Assembly: GCF_009469615.1 (NCBI RefSeq)
Contig: NZ_SSXX01000001.1
Location: 372,001 to 436,000 of the forward strand
Length of the DNA: 64,000 nt
Direction of reading: 5' to 3'
From: Dechloromonas sp. H13
GTDB lineage: Bacteria > Pseudomonadota > Gammaproteobacteria > Burkholderiales > Rhodocyclaceae
The notes under the pieces were generated by a model that was not told where the DNA came from, made no database searches, and saw only the letters and a program-made list of their open reading frames with translations. This document shows positions 43,352 through 50,814 of this stretch, piece by piece. Position 1 is the stretch's first letter; each line of letters begins with the position of its first letter. The translations under genes were made by a program, and so were the position numbers.

Positions 43352-43522
43352 GTCTGTGAATGAGCTGTCATCAACCCATGCAAACCCGCGTCGGCAAAGG
43401 CTTGCGCCTGCGTTGCCAAAAAACGAGGCACATAATTTAATAAATCGTAAAATCAATATGTTATAAACAAATTTCGCAAACCGGAGGCCACACCCCCAAC
43501 GCGCCACAGTACAATTCCCGCC

Positions 43523-44878
43523 ATGCCAGCCGCCCCGGAAGCCCCAAGCAACAGCGCCGTCCTCAGCGTCACCAGCCTCAACCGTCTGGTGCGCGACTGC
43601 CTGGAATCGGCCTTTCCGCTGACCTGGGTCGGCGGAGAAATCTCGAACCTGACCTACGCCGCCTCCGGTCACGTCTATTTTTCCCTCAAGGACACTGCCG
43701 CCCAGGTGCGCTGCGTCATGTGGCGCAACCGCGCCCAGCTGCTCGGTTGGCGCCTGGAAAACGGACAGAAGATTGATGCGCGGGCGCTCGTTTCCTTTTA
43801 TGAACCGCGCGGCGAATTCCAGCTCAATGTCGAAACGATCCGCCGGGCAGGCCAGGGCGACCTGTTCGAGCGCTTCCTGCAGCTCAAGACGAAACTGGAA
43901 AGCGAAGGACTGTTTGCCGCCGAAAGCAAGCGCCCCCTGCCGGAGCACCCGCGCGCCCTGGCCATCGTCACCAGCCTGCAGGCGGCGGCCCTGCGCGACG
44001 TATTGACCACCCTGCGGCGGCGCGCCCCGCAGATCCGCGTCGATCTCTACCCGACCCCCGTCCAGGGCGAAGGCGCCGCCGACAAGATCACGGCCGCCCT
44101 GCGAGCTGCGGCACAGGGCGATTGCGAAGCGATCATTCTTTGCCGGGGCGGGGGCAGCATCGAAGACCTGTGGGCATTCAACGAGGAAGCGGTCGCGCGC
44201 GCCATTCGCGCCAGCCGGCTGCCCGTCGTTTCCGGTATCGGCCACGAAACCGACTTCACCATTGCCGACTTTGCCGCCGACCTGCGCGCCCCGACCCCGA
44301 CCGCCGCCGCCGAAATCCTCAGTCCGGACCGCGCAGCCCTGCTTGCCGCCCTGCAGCAACTCCAACGCCGCATCGGCCGTCAGTTCGAACGCGGGCTGGC
44401 CGAGCGCACCCAGCAGCTCGACTGGCTGGCCAGCCGCCTGACCCACCCTGCCGAGCGCCTGCGCCAGCGCCGCGAAACCGTCATGCTGCTCGGGACGCAG
44501 CTCCGGCGGGCGCTGGACAGCCAGCTTGCGGGCCGGCGCCTGGATGTCGCCACTCTCGCCCAGCGCCTGAGCGGCTCGCGCCCGAAGCTGGAATCCGCCT
44601 GCGACCGCCTAAAACACCTGGAATACCGGCTCGGGAACGGGGCGCGCCAGGGTATTTCGCGTGCCGATGCGAAACTAAAGGCGCTGGCGGCAAGTCTCAT
44701 TCAACTTGACCCGCATGCCGTCCTCGGCCGTGGCTATGCATTGGCGATCGGCCCCGACGGCAAGGCAGTGCGCGATGCTTCCAGCCTCAGCCCCGGCGAC
44801 GGGCTCAGGATCAGCTTTGCCCGGGGAAAGGTCGTTGCGACCGTCGATCAGGTTGTCGCTTCCGCCAAAGCCCAATAG
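43523..44878 (+). CDS. xseA: Exodeoxyribonuclease VII large subunit
   Basis: 451 aa: N-terminal OB fold (WVGGEISNLTYAASGHVYFSLKD), the catalytic domain with VTSLQAAALRDVLTTLRRR, CRGGGSIEDLWAFNEE and SGIGHETDFTIADFAAD, then coiled C-terminal arms. The enzyme degrades single-stranded DNA from both ends with XseB, which is not in this window. The 281 nt upstream hold the DnaA-box pair and an AT-rich segment. Confidence 0.96.
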   Translation: MPAAPEAPSNSAVLSVTSLNRLVRDCLESAFPLTWVGGEISNLTYAASGHVYFSLKDTAAQVRCVMWRNRAQLLGWRLENGQKIDARALVSFYEPRGEFQLNVETIRRAGQGDLFERFLQLKTKLESEGLFAAESKRPLPEHPRALAIVTSLQAAALRDVLTTLRRRAPQIRVDLYPTPVQGEGAADKITAALRAAAQGDCEAIILCRGGGSIEDLWAFNEEAVARAIRASRLPVVSGIGHETDFTIADFAADLRAPTPTAAAEILSPDRAALLAALQQLQRRIGRQFERGLAERTQQLDWLASRLTHPAERLRQRRETVMLLGTQLRRALDSQLAGRRLDVATLAQRLSGSRPKLESACDRLKHLEYRLGNGARQGISRADAKLKALAASLIQLDPHAVLGRGYALAIGPDGKAVRDASSLSPGDGLRISFARGKVVATVDQVVASAKAQ

Positions 44879-44913
44879 AATTTTCGCTTCACCCCTTTGA
44901 CAACGGAGAAAAC

Positions 44914-45498
44914 ATGGAACACCAACTGCCCCCCCTGCCCTTCGCCAAGGATGCCCTCGCCCCGCACATGTCGGCCGAGACCTTCGATTACCACTACAGC
45001 AAGCACCATCAGGCCTACGTCACCAACCTGAACAACCTGATCAAGGGCACCGAATACGAAAACCTTGATCTCGAAGCCATCGTCAAGAAGGCCCCGGCCG
45101 GCGGTGTCTACAACAATGCCGCCCAGGTCTGGAACCATACTTTCTTCTGGAACTGCCTCAAGCCGAATGGCGGCGGCGCCCCGAGCGGCGCCCTGGCGGC
45201 CGCCATCAACGCCAAATGGGGTTCCCTGGATGCCTTCAAGACGGCTTTCCAGACCTCTGCCGTCGGCAACTTCGGTTCCGGCTGGACCTGGCTGGTCAAG
45301 AAGGCTGACGGTTCGGTCGACATCGTCAACATGGGCGCCGCCGGCACCCCGCTGACCACCGGCGACAAGGCCCTGCTCTGCATCGACGTGTGGGAACACG
45401 CCTACTACATCGACTACCGCAACCTGCGCCCGAAGTTCGTCGAAACCTTCCTGAACAGCCTCGTGAACTGGTCTTTCGCAGAAGCCAACTTCGCCTGA
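44914..45498 (+). CDS. sodB: Iron superoxide dismutase
   Basis: 194 aa: metal ligands in HHQAYVTNLNNL, NHTFFW and DVWEHAYYIDYRN; the segment AAQVWNHTFFWNCLKPNGGG and Gln-containing GSGWTWLVKKADG are those of Fe-type SODs. Converts superoxide in the cytosol. GGAGAAAAC precedes the ATG; a strong terminator ends the gene. Confidence 0.97.
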   Translation: MEHQLPPLPFAKDALAPHMSAETFDYHYSKHHQAYVTNLNNLIKGTEYENLDLEAIVKKAPAGGVYNNAAQVWNHTFFWNCLKPNGGGAPSGALAAAINAKWGSLDAFKTAFQTSAVGNFGSGWTWLVKKADGSVDIVNMGAAGTPLTTGDKALLCIDVWEHAYYIDYRNLRPKFVETFLNSLVNWSFAEANFA

Positions 45499-45540
45499 TC
45501 GCCTGTTCAGCGCTTCGCGGAACCGATACCGCGAAAGACC

Positions 45541-45570
45541 AAGGGGAGCTCCGCGCTCCCCTTATTTTTT
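45541..45570 (+). terminator. Terminator after sodB
   Basis: AAGGGGAGC, TCCGC loop, GCTCCCCTT, then ATTTTTT. The remaining sequence to 45667 holds no gene, and the attL repeat begins at 45668. Confidence 0.9.
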
Positions 45571-45667
45571 CTATGCGCCGGACAAGCCTGCGTGGAGGCA
45601 AGGGCCGCCGTTCAAGTTCCTGGAACCGAACCGGATTTTCGGTATTTCACATGGATAACGCGACAGG

Positions 45668-45713
45668 TGGTGCCCCCGAACGGAATCGAACCGCTACCTG
45701 ATGATTACAAATC
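45668..45713 (-). repeat. attL: displaced 46-bp tRNA 3' end
   Basis: Identical to 61727-61772; the flanking base on each side differs, so the repeat is exactly 46 bp. It covers the tRNA CCA end, acceptor strand, T arm and anticodon loop, without the 5' half. Confidence 0.95.
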
Positions 45714-45776
45714 TCCAAAATAGGCTATCAGGACACCTCAGAAGCACTCGCGGAACACTTGTAACGCACTGATTAC

Positions 45777-45805
45777 TTGACAAAATGGCTATTTTAAGTC
45801 ATCAT
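45777..45805 (+). promoter_or_regulatory. Candidate integrase promoter
   Basis: Perfect -35 TTGACA (45777-45782), 17-nt spacer and a weak -10 CATCAT (45800-45805), about 70 nt before the integrase ATG. The space 45714-45872 contains this promoter and the GTTCCGCA repeats but no gene. Confidence 0.4.
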
Positions 45806-45832
45806 ACGACCTCATAAGAGCGCACTGCAACT

Positions 45833-45852
45833 GTTCCGCAGAGTGTTCCGCA
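45833..45852 (+). repeat. Left arm-type repeats GTTCCGCA x2
   Basis: GTTCCGCA at 45833-45840 and 45845-45852, 12 bp apart in direct orientation. The same pair at the same spacing stands near the other end of the element. Probable integrase arm-binding sites. Confidence 0.5.
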
Positions 45853-45872
45853 AACCAGATGGAGAGGTTACG

Positions 45873-47123
45873 ATGGCTGCAAACAAGCTGACCGCAACAT
45901 CCTGTAATGCCGCCCGTCTCGCCGAAGGTGAGCGCGAGAAACTTGTGGCCGACGGCGCCGGCCTTTTCCTGTACGTCCGCCCATCCGGGAAAAGCTGGCT
46001 GTTCGTCTTCACTCTCGACGGCAAGCGCAAGAAGATGGCCCTCGGCCCCTTCCCGGCCGTGACCCTCGCCGACGCACGGGAGCGTGCCGCAGAAGTCCGG
46101 GCATTGGTCGCCAAGGGGATTGATCCGGTCGCCCTGCGGGATGCGCCTGCGGCCTCGCAGAAGACCTTGGGCGACCTGATCGACGCCTACCTCGGCACCT
46201 TGATCGGCAAGCCGTCACACCGACAAGCCGAGTCACTGTTCCGCATTCATGTTCCGCAAGTCCTGAAGGACACGCCGGCGGCCCAGATCACGACCGACGA
46301 CCTCGCAGAACTACTCAGCAAACTGGTCGCCGCTGGCAAGCTGCGCTCGGCCGCGGTGCTGCGCTCCTACACTGCCCGAGCATTCAAGTTGGCCTATGGT
46401 GCCAACCGCAACCCGAACACGCCCCCTGCCCTGCGCGGCTTCGGCCTGACGGTTGATCCCGCTGCATCGCTGGTTGCCATCGAAGGCGGCACCGGCAAGA
46501 CCCATGAGCGTTGTTTGTCCGTTGCCGAGTTGCGCGACTATGCCCAGCGTCTTGAAGCGATGCCCACCTCGCCGGAGAAGGATGTCGCCCTGATTGCGCT
46601 CTATGCCGGCGGCCAGCGGATTTCCCAACTCCTGCGCGGCAGCGTCAGCCTCGACGGCTCGGTGCTGATCTTGATGGACGGCAAGGGTCGCCGCACTCAG
46701 CCCCGGCTGCACCGCATCCCCATTACCCAAAACAGCAAGCTTGCCAAGATCATTGGCAAGCGTACCGGCCGCCTCTGGGACATCCCCGAAGCCGAGATCG
46801 AGGACGCGCAGCTACGGGTTAGCGGGCTCGTTCGCCAAATCAGCAAGGCGATGGAGACACCGGCGACCGAGGGTGCCAAGGCCGGCGAGCATTTCAACGC
46901 CCGCGACCTGCGGCGCTCGATTGAGTCGGCGCTGGTAGCCGCCGGCGTGTCGCTGGATGTCACGGCACAGCTGCTCAGCCACGCACTTGGCGGCCTGCAG
47001 CATCGAAACTATTTGCGCCATGATTTCGACGCCGAGAAGCGCCGGGCTCTGGCCCTGCTTGAGCAGATCATCGACGGGACCGGCGCGGTTGGTAACGTCG
47101 TGCCGATGCCTGCGACGGCCTGA
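45873..47123 (+). CDS. Tyrosine site-specific integrase (DUF4102-type, P4-like)
   Basis: 416 aa from the ATG at 45873 (GGAGAGG 6 nt upstream). The N-terminal DUF4102 arm-binding domain (ARLAEGEREKLVADGAGLFLYV) is followed by a core-binding domain (about 100-190) and the catalytic domain: Arg in LYAGGQRISQLL (about 249), RDLRR where most relatives have HDLRR, and the Tyr nucleophile in HRNYLRHD (near residue 380). The first active-site His is thus Arg. It integrates at a tRNA 3' end. It lies at the tRNA-distal end of the element, the reverse of most P4-like elements. Confidence 0.93.
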   Translation: MAANKLTATSCNAARLAEGEREKLVADGAGLFLYVRPSGKSWLFVFTLDGKRKKMALGPFPAVTLADARERAAEVRALVAKGIDPVALRDAPAASQKTLGDLIDAYLGTLIGKPSHRQAESLFRIHVPQVLKDTPAAQITTDDLAELLSKLVAAGKLRSAAVLRSYTARAFKLAYGANRNPNTPPALRGFGLTVDPAASLVAIEGGTGKTHERCLSVAELRDYAQRLEAMPTSPEKDVALIALYAGGQRISQLLRGSVSLDGSVLILMDGKGRRTQPRLHRIPITQNSKLAKIIGKRTGRLWDIPEAEIEDAQLRVSGLVRQISKAMETPATEGAKAGEHFNARDLRRSIESALVAAGVSLDVTAQLLSHALGGLQHRNYLRHDFDAEKRRALALLEQIIDGTGAVGNVVPMPATA

Positions 47124-47140
47124 TTAAGACGCATAGAACA

Positions 47141-47169
47141 TTGACACGACCTAATACACCTAATACAGT
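47141..47169 (+). promoter_or_regulatory. Candidate promoter for the AlpA-like gene, with tandem CCTAATACA
   Basis: TTGACA (47141-47146), 17-nt spacer, TACAGT (47164-47169). Two tandem CCTAATACA copies overlap the spacer and -10, a layout fit for autoregulation. The start codon is about 185 nt further on. Confidence 0.55.
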
Positions 47170-47353
47170 GAAAGAAATCGAGCACGGGCGCCGGCCCCCT
47201 CGAACCAACAATTCGGTATCCGGTCATTCAGATGCACGCTGCCCTCGCCGGCAGGGACATGCTGGATGAGCAAGCCAAACGGCTTGTCGATGACAACCTG
47301 CACAGATGCGGCAGTACGGCGAATCTCTCAAATCTCCACGAGGATTCGCTGCC

Positions 47354-47566
47354 ATGTTATCGAACCAAACCACCCCCGTAGTAACCGGAAATCGTTTCAT
47401 CCGCCGCAAGGAAGCAGCCGCCAAGCTGGGCGTCAGCATCGCAACCCTTGATCGCTGGGCCAGCACTGGACACATCTGCAAGCCGTCGCATATTGGTGCC
47501 CGTTCGTCCGGCTGGCCCGAGTCATATCTCGACGCGCTGATCGCAGGCGCCGCCCCCGCAAAGTAA
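47354..47566 (+). CDS. AlpA-family excisionase/regulator
   Basis: 70 aa. RFIRRKEAAAKLGVSIATLDRW is the MerR-like winged HTH of AlpA/HTH_17 proteins, ending in a short wing (KPSHIGARSSGWPESYLDALI). AlpA proteins act as recombination directionality factors or activate the integrase. The ATG at 47354 follows GAGGATT. An upstream in-frame extension exists but lacks a ribosome site. Confidence 0.9.
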   Translation: MLSNQTTPVVTGNRFIRRKEAAAKLGVSIATLDRWASTGHICKPSHIGARSSGWPESYLDALIAGAAPAK

Positions 47567-47568
47567 AA

Positions 47569-47601
47569 ACCCCGGTCGCGCTCTTCGCCAGCGGCCGGGG
47601 T
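47569..47601. terminator. Candidate terminator or attenuator
   Basis: ACCCCGG ... CCGGGGT, with an inner CGC/GCG, forms a long hairpin just past the AlpA-like stop. On the plus strand the tail is CTTCAG, with few T residues; on the minus strand it is TTTTT. Activity for the plus-strand genes is uncertain. Confidence 0.45.
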
Positions 47602-47624
47602 CTTCAGTACGTCTGATAATCCGA

Positions 47625-47644
47625 ATATAGCGAAAACGCTATAT
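47625..47644. repeat. Palindrome ATATAGCG-AAAA-CGCTATAT
   Basis: Perfect 8-bp inverted repeat with a 4-nt loop, 43 nt before the 89-aa gene; likely a regulator-binding site or RNA hairpin. Confidence 0.55.
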
Positions 47645-47687
47645 AGCTGCAAGAGTGCCCCCGGGGTTCCAACAAGGAACCCAAGCA

Positions 47688-47957
47688 ATGAGCACCCAAA
47701 CCCTAACGTTACGCAAGACCACCCCCGCAACCACCGGCAAGGGTCCGCTAACGCACCTAATTGGCCGGCGTGTTGCCATCCGCACCCGAGGCCATACCGT
47801 CTGCACCGGCACCCTGACGAACGCCAGCGCAGGGCAATTCCTCGTCCTTCAGGACATGCACGAGCAGTCCGAGCCCGATCACATTGATCGCCGCTGGCCC
47901 GGCCTGACCTATCTCGACAAAGGCGCCATCCTGTTCGTTGCCGAGGTGGCCCCATGA
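47688..47957 (+). CDS. Hypothetical protein, 89 aa
   Basis: Starts at an ATG with AACAAGGAACCCAAGC upstream. A Thr/Lys-rich N terminus leads into a beta-strand-rich part (LIGRRVAIRTRGHTVCTGTL, AGQFLVLQDM, KGAILFVAEVAP) reminiscent of small SH3- or Sm-like barrels. I do not recognise a named family. It overlaps the replication ATPase gene by 4 nt, so the two are translated together and a role in replication or its control is likely. Confidence 0.7.
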   Translation: MSTQTLTLRKTTPATTGKGPLTHLIGRRVAIRTRGHTVCTGTLTNASAGQFLVLQDMHEQSEPDHIDRRWPGLTYLDKGAILFVAEVAP

Positions 47958-50038
47958 CGCGCACCACCAGCAACACAGCAGGAGCTACTGCGCACAAGGT
48001 ATCGGACCTTGGAGGCGAGACCGGCTTCAACGCAACCGAGCGCCCGAATCAAATCCACGTGGCCGTCGCGCCAACCTTCCACAACGCTTCAACATCGAAA
48101 AGACTACCATTCGACCGGGTGGTGTCTGGGCTGCGCAACAAAGGCACCCCGGTCGCCGACAAGACCCTCGGCCCGATCATCCACTTCGCCAAGTTCCCGA
48201 ACGGCGCACCCAAGCGTGAGCTTGCGATCTGCGAGGGCGCCAGCGCCATCGTTCTGGACTTCGATGGACGCAACGGTGACCGCGTGAGCCGCGCCGACGC
48301 GGAATCTACCTGCGAGTTGTTCGGCGTCAGCTTCATCTCGTGGAACACCTTCAGCAGCACCCCCGACGACGACTTCACCTTCCGCCTCGTCCTGCCGGTC
48401 GAAGACCTGATCCCGATCGGCGAGTACAAGGGGCGCACGGCCCAGACCTGCAAGACCCTCGGGATCACGCCGCCCGGGAAGCTCATGCCGGCCTCTCAGG
48501 GCTTTTTCTTCAGCCCCAAGGAGGGTGGCCTGCCCCAAGACGTTCGGAGCTATCAGGGTGCGACTGTGTGCTCCCTGTGGGGTGCCTACGAGGGTGAGAT
48601 CGAAGAGTTCGAGACCGTCCGCCGCGAACCCGAGTTTCCGCTGACCGAAAAGCAGGTTGCCGAGGCCCGCGCGGTTATCGCCCAGATGCGTGATGCCGGC
48701 CTGCACCTGACCAACGGCAAGGGCATCTGGCACCAAGTCATCGGTGCGCTGGCGAACTATGGCGAGGTCGGGGCGAACCTGTGCCACGAGTTCAGCGTGG
48801 GTGACTCGAAGTACAGCCCCAAGGACGTGGAGCGCAAGATTAGGGACAAGCTGAAGTCCGGGGCCACGGGCATTGGTCGCCTGTTCGAGATCGCCGCCGA
48901 GAACGGCATCGAGAACCCGGCCACCCACACCCGCACCTGCGCCGAGGATGACTTCAGTACCGAACTGGGCAAGGCGGAAGAGGAATGGGCCACGCCGGTG
49001 GGTCTCGAGGCGATCGAATACACTCTCGACGGCTTCCTGTCGGCCGGGGTGACATATATCGCCGGCGGCCACGGTATCGGCAAGTCGAGCCTGCTGGTGC
49101 CGCTGGCGTCGATCGTGTCCGGGGAACTGCCTGCATTCGAGCAGAGCATCGGCGCCATGCTGCAGCGCAAGGTGGTCTATATCACGGAAGACCCGAGCCA
49201 AGCCCGTCGCATCCGCTACGGCCTGAAGAAGCACAATGGTCTCGTCGAGAATGGCCACTTCCGCATCGTGGGTGCCAAGCGTCGCAACGCCGGCGAGGTC
49301 GAATTGATGATGGAGGCCACGGTCAAGGCGCACACCATCACCGGCCCGAACGGCTACCCCGTGAAGCCGCTGGTCGTCTTCGACACCACCAATGCCTGCT
49401 TCGAGATCGAGAACGAGAACGACGCCGCGGAAGTGGGGCGCGTGATGTCCGCGCTGAAGCAGTCCGGGGCGCCCGTGTGGATCATCGGGCATCTGGCCAA
49501 GGCCATCGCTCGGGACGACATCGCCGCCATGACCGGCCGCGGTTCTGGGGCGTGGGAAGCGGACGCTCAGGGAACCGCGTTCATCTTCGCCGAGGACGAG
49601 GCCACGGACGTGCGCTACCTTGCCACCAAGAAGCGCAGGTTTGAGCCGAGCTACATCGAGGTCAAGTACATCACGCGCATCGACCATGAGGTTGTGGTGG
49701 CACCGTGGGGTGAAGAACAGCGCATCGGGTTCCGGTATGGTGTGCCTGAGCGTGCATCCCCGGGTCAGCGTCGTGAGGAAGCTGCGAACCGCCAGTTAGA
49801 AGGTGACGTGGCCGAACTGCTTCGCTACCTTGGTGGCGTCACCGGTGAGGGTGTGTCGGTGTCCAAGAACACCATCGAAAACGACTCAGGCATACCCAAG
49901 CGGAGGGTCCGCGCAGCACTGGAAAAGGCTGTCGAGCGTGGGCTGGTCGCCAACGACGGAAAGTACATCGTCGGAAACAACCAAGAGCGTCACGACGGCT
50001 ATTATGTCAAGACCTTGACATTTGACGAGGTGGCGTGA
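47954..50038 (+). CDS. Primase/RepA-like AAA ATPase
   Basis: 694 aa. The N-terminal third resembles the primase-like module of mobile-element replication proteins (ELAICEGASAIVLDFDGRNG, NTFSSTPDDDFTFRLVLPV). A PriCT-type helical segment lies at about 255-310. The RecA-like ATPase of the RepA/AAA_25 type has Walker A GGHGIGKSS (about 375), Walker B LVVFDTTNACFEIENEN, and IIGHLAKAIARDDIAAMTGR. A winged-helix tail (NTIENDSGIPKRRVRAALEKAVERGLV) ends it. It probably starts and unwinds element DNA; the repeat region follows directly. Confidence 0.85.
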   Translation: MTRTTSNTAGATAHKVSDLGGETGFNATERPNQIHVAVAPTFHNASTSKRLPFDRVVSGLRNKGTPVADKTLGPIIHFAKFPNGAPKRELAICEGASAIVLDFDGRNGDRVSRADAESTCELFGVSFISWNTFSSTPDDDFTFRLVLPVEDLIPIGEYKGRTAQTCKTLGITPPGKLMPASQGFFFSPKEGGLPQDVRSYQGATVCSLWGAYEGEIEEFETVRREPEFPLTEKQVAEARAVIAQMRDAGLHLTNGKGIWHQVIGALANYGEVGANLCHEFSVGDSKYSPKDVERKIRDKLKSGATGIGRLFEIAAENGIENPATHTRTCAEDDFSTELGKAEEEWATPVGLEAIEYTLDGFLSAGVTYIAGGHGIGKSSLLVPLASIVSGELPAFEQSIGAMLQRKVVYITEDPSQARRIRYGLKKHNGLVENGHFRIVGAKRRNAGEVELMMEATVKAHTITGPNGYPVKPLVVFDTTNACFEIENENDAAEVGRVMSALKQSGAPVWIIGHLAKAIARDDIAAMTGRGSGAWEADAQGTAFIFAEDEATDVRYLATKKRRFEPSYIEVKYITRIDHEVVVAPWGEEQRIGFRYGVPERASPGQRREEAANRQLEGDVAELLRYLGGVTGEGVSVSKNTIENDSGIPKRRVRAALEKAVERGLVANDGKYIVGNNQERHDGYYVKTLTFDEVA

Positions 50039-50050
50039 GCCTCGCCGGGC

Positions 50051-50262
50051 ATATGCGGCGAACTACTTTCCTTGTGCCGCAAGGGTTTCAGAGTAGTTCG
50101 CCGCACTTCGCCGCACTTCGCCACTACTTCGCCGGCGAAGTGCTAAAGGCGGTGGTCAATGCAGAGAGAGAGCAGAGCGAATAGCTCTCTCTGCAGGCCA
50201 TAGTGGGGTCAAAAGCAAGTAGTTCGCCAAAGTTATTTACTATAGGCGGCGAACTACTTGCT
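50051..50262. repeat. Repeat-dense region, candidate replication origin
   Basis: GCGGCGAACTACT (50055-50067) recurs inverted at 50092-50104. Three near-10-bp tandem units based on ACTTCGCCGC follow (50105-50134). A hairpin TGCAGAGAGAG/CTCTCTCTGCA lies at 50160-50195. A perfect 15-bp inverted repeat AGCAAGTAGTTCGCC/GGCGAACTACTTGCT (50214-50228 and 50248-50262) flanks an AT-rich 19-nt centre. All share AGTAGTTCGCC. Placement just after a RepA-like gene suggests iterons. Confidence 0.65.
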
Positions 50263-50332
50263 CGAGCAGAAGTTGCGGAGCATCTGGCCCCACCTCTTCA
50301 CCCCCGTGCCCGAGCAATGGGTGAGGATCGAC

Positions 50333-50638
50333 TCACTTGAAGTAATCAGGCGTGCGGGTGAATGGGTTGGCTTGATAGCGACGATCCATATCATCCATGC
50401 GCCGCTCGTGGTCCCTCTCCAAGCGCCGGTTGAACTCTTCGGTTTGCCTATCCATCCTGTCGAGGCTACGTTGGCGATCCAGCGCCGCTTCAAAGTCGGA
50501 CTGGCGCTGGTTGTAGCGGCGCTCGGCATCTTGCTCGCGGCCGATCTGCCCGAGGGTCTTGAAGGGGTGGCTATCCGCTTGCGCCGGGCTGGCCACGATG
50601 GCGGCGAGGAGGATCATCAGGGTGCTCAAAGTTCTCAT
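50333..50638 (-). CDS. Small exported coiled protein, 101 aa
   Basis: The ATG at 50638 has GGAGCAGACC upstream. A signal peptide (MRTLSTLMILLAAIVASPAQA) ends near residue 21. The mature part is Arg/Asp/Glu-rich with a helical coil (QRSLDRMDRQTEEFNRRLERDH). No family is recognised. Its upstream 112 bp are a diverged duplicate of the leader of the RDD protein gene. Confidence 0.7.
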   Translation of the reverse strand: MRTLSTLMILLAAIVASPAQADSHPFKTLGQIGREQDAERRYNQRQSDFEAALDRQRSLDRMDRQTEEFNRRLERDHERRMDDMDRRYQANPFTRTPDYFK

Positions 50639-50747
50639 GGTCTGCTCCAAGATTGGTTCGTGACGGCCTTATCGTCCCACTGCCCGATGTTCGGTGCTTG
50701 ACCCTCGGCGCCAATATCCTTGACCGATTGCGTCAATCTTGAAATCC
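50636..50747 (-). repeat. Duplicated promoter/leader region, copy 1
   Basis: The first 23 bp (50636-50658) are identical to 52366-52388, and conserved blocks continue (CGTCCCAC, GGCGCCAA, TTGAAATCC at 50739-50747). On the minus strand it contains the ribosome site and start codon of the 101-aa gene. Confidence 0.8.
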
Positions 50748-50814
50748 GGGGTGGCGATGCATTCCTTGAACACCCACCCCACAGTCAGGCCCCGTAATGC
50801 GCAGCAAGGACGAT

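Noticed and set aside
43329-43480. Calling the DnaA-box region a chromosomal origin
   Set aside because: Only two boxes, no dnaA/dnaN/gyrB neighbours; evidence is too thin for oriC.
45843-45872. Upstream ATG extension of the integrase (10 codons)
   Set aside because: The downstream ATG has a clear ribosome site, and the extension runs through the arm-type repeats.
48104-49687. Minus-strand frame opposite the replication ATPase
   Set aside because: The ATPase motifs on the plus strand are clear; the antisense frame has none.
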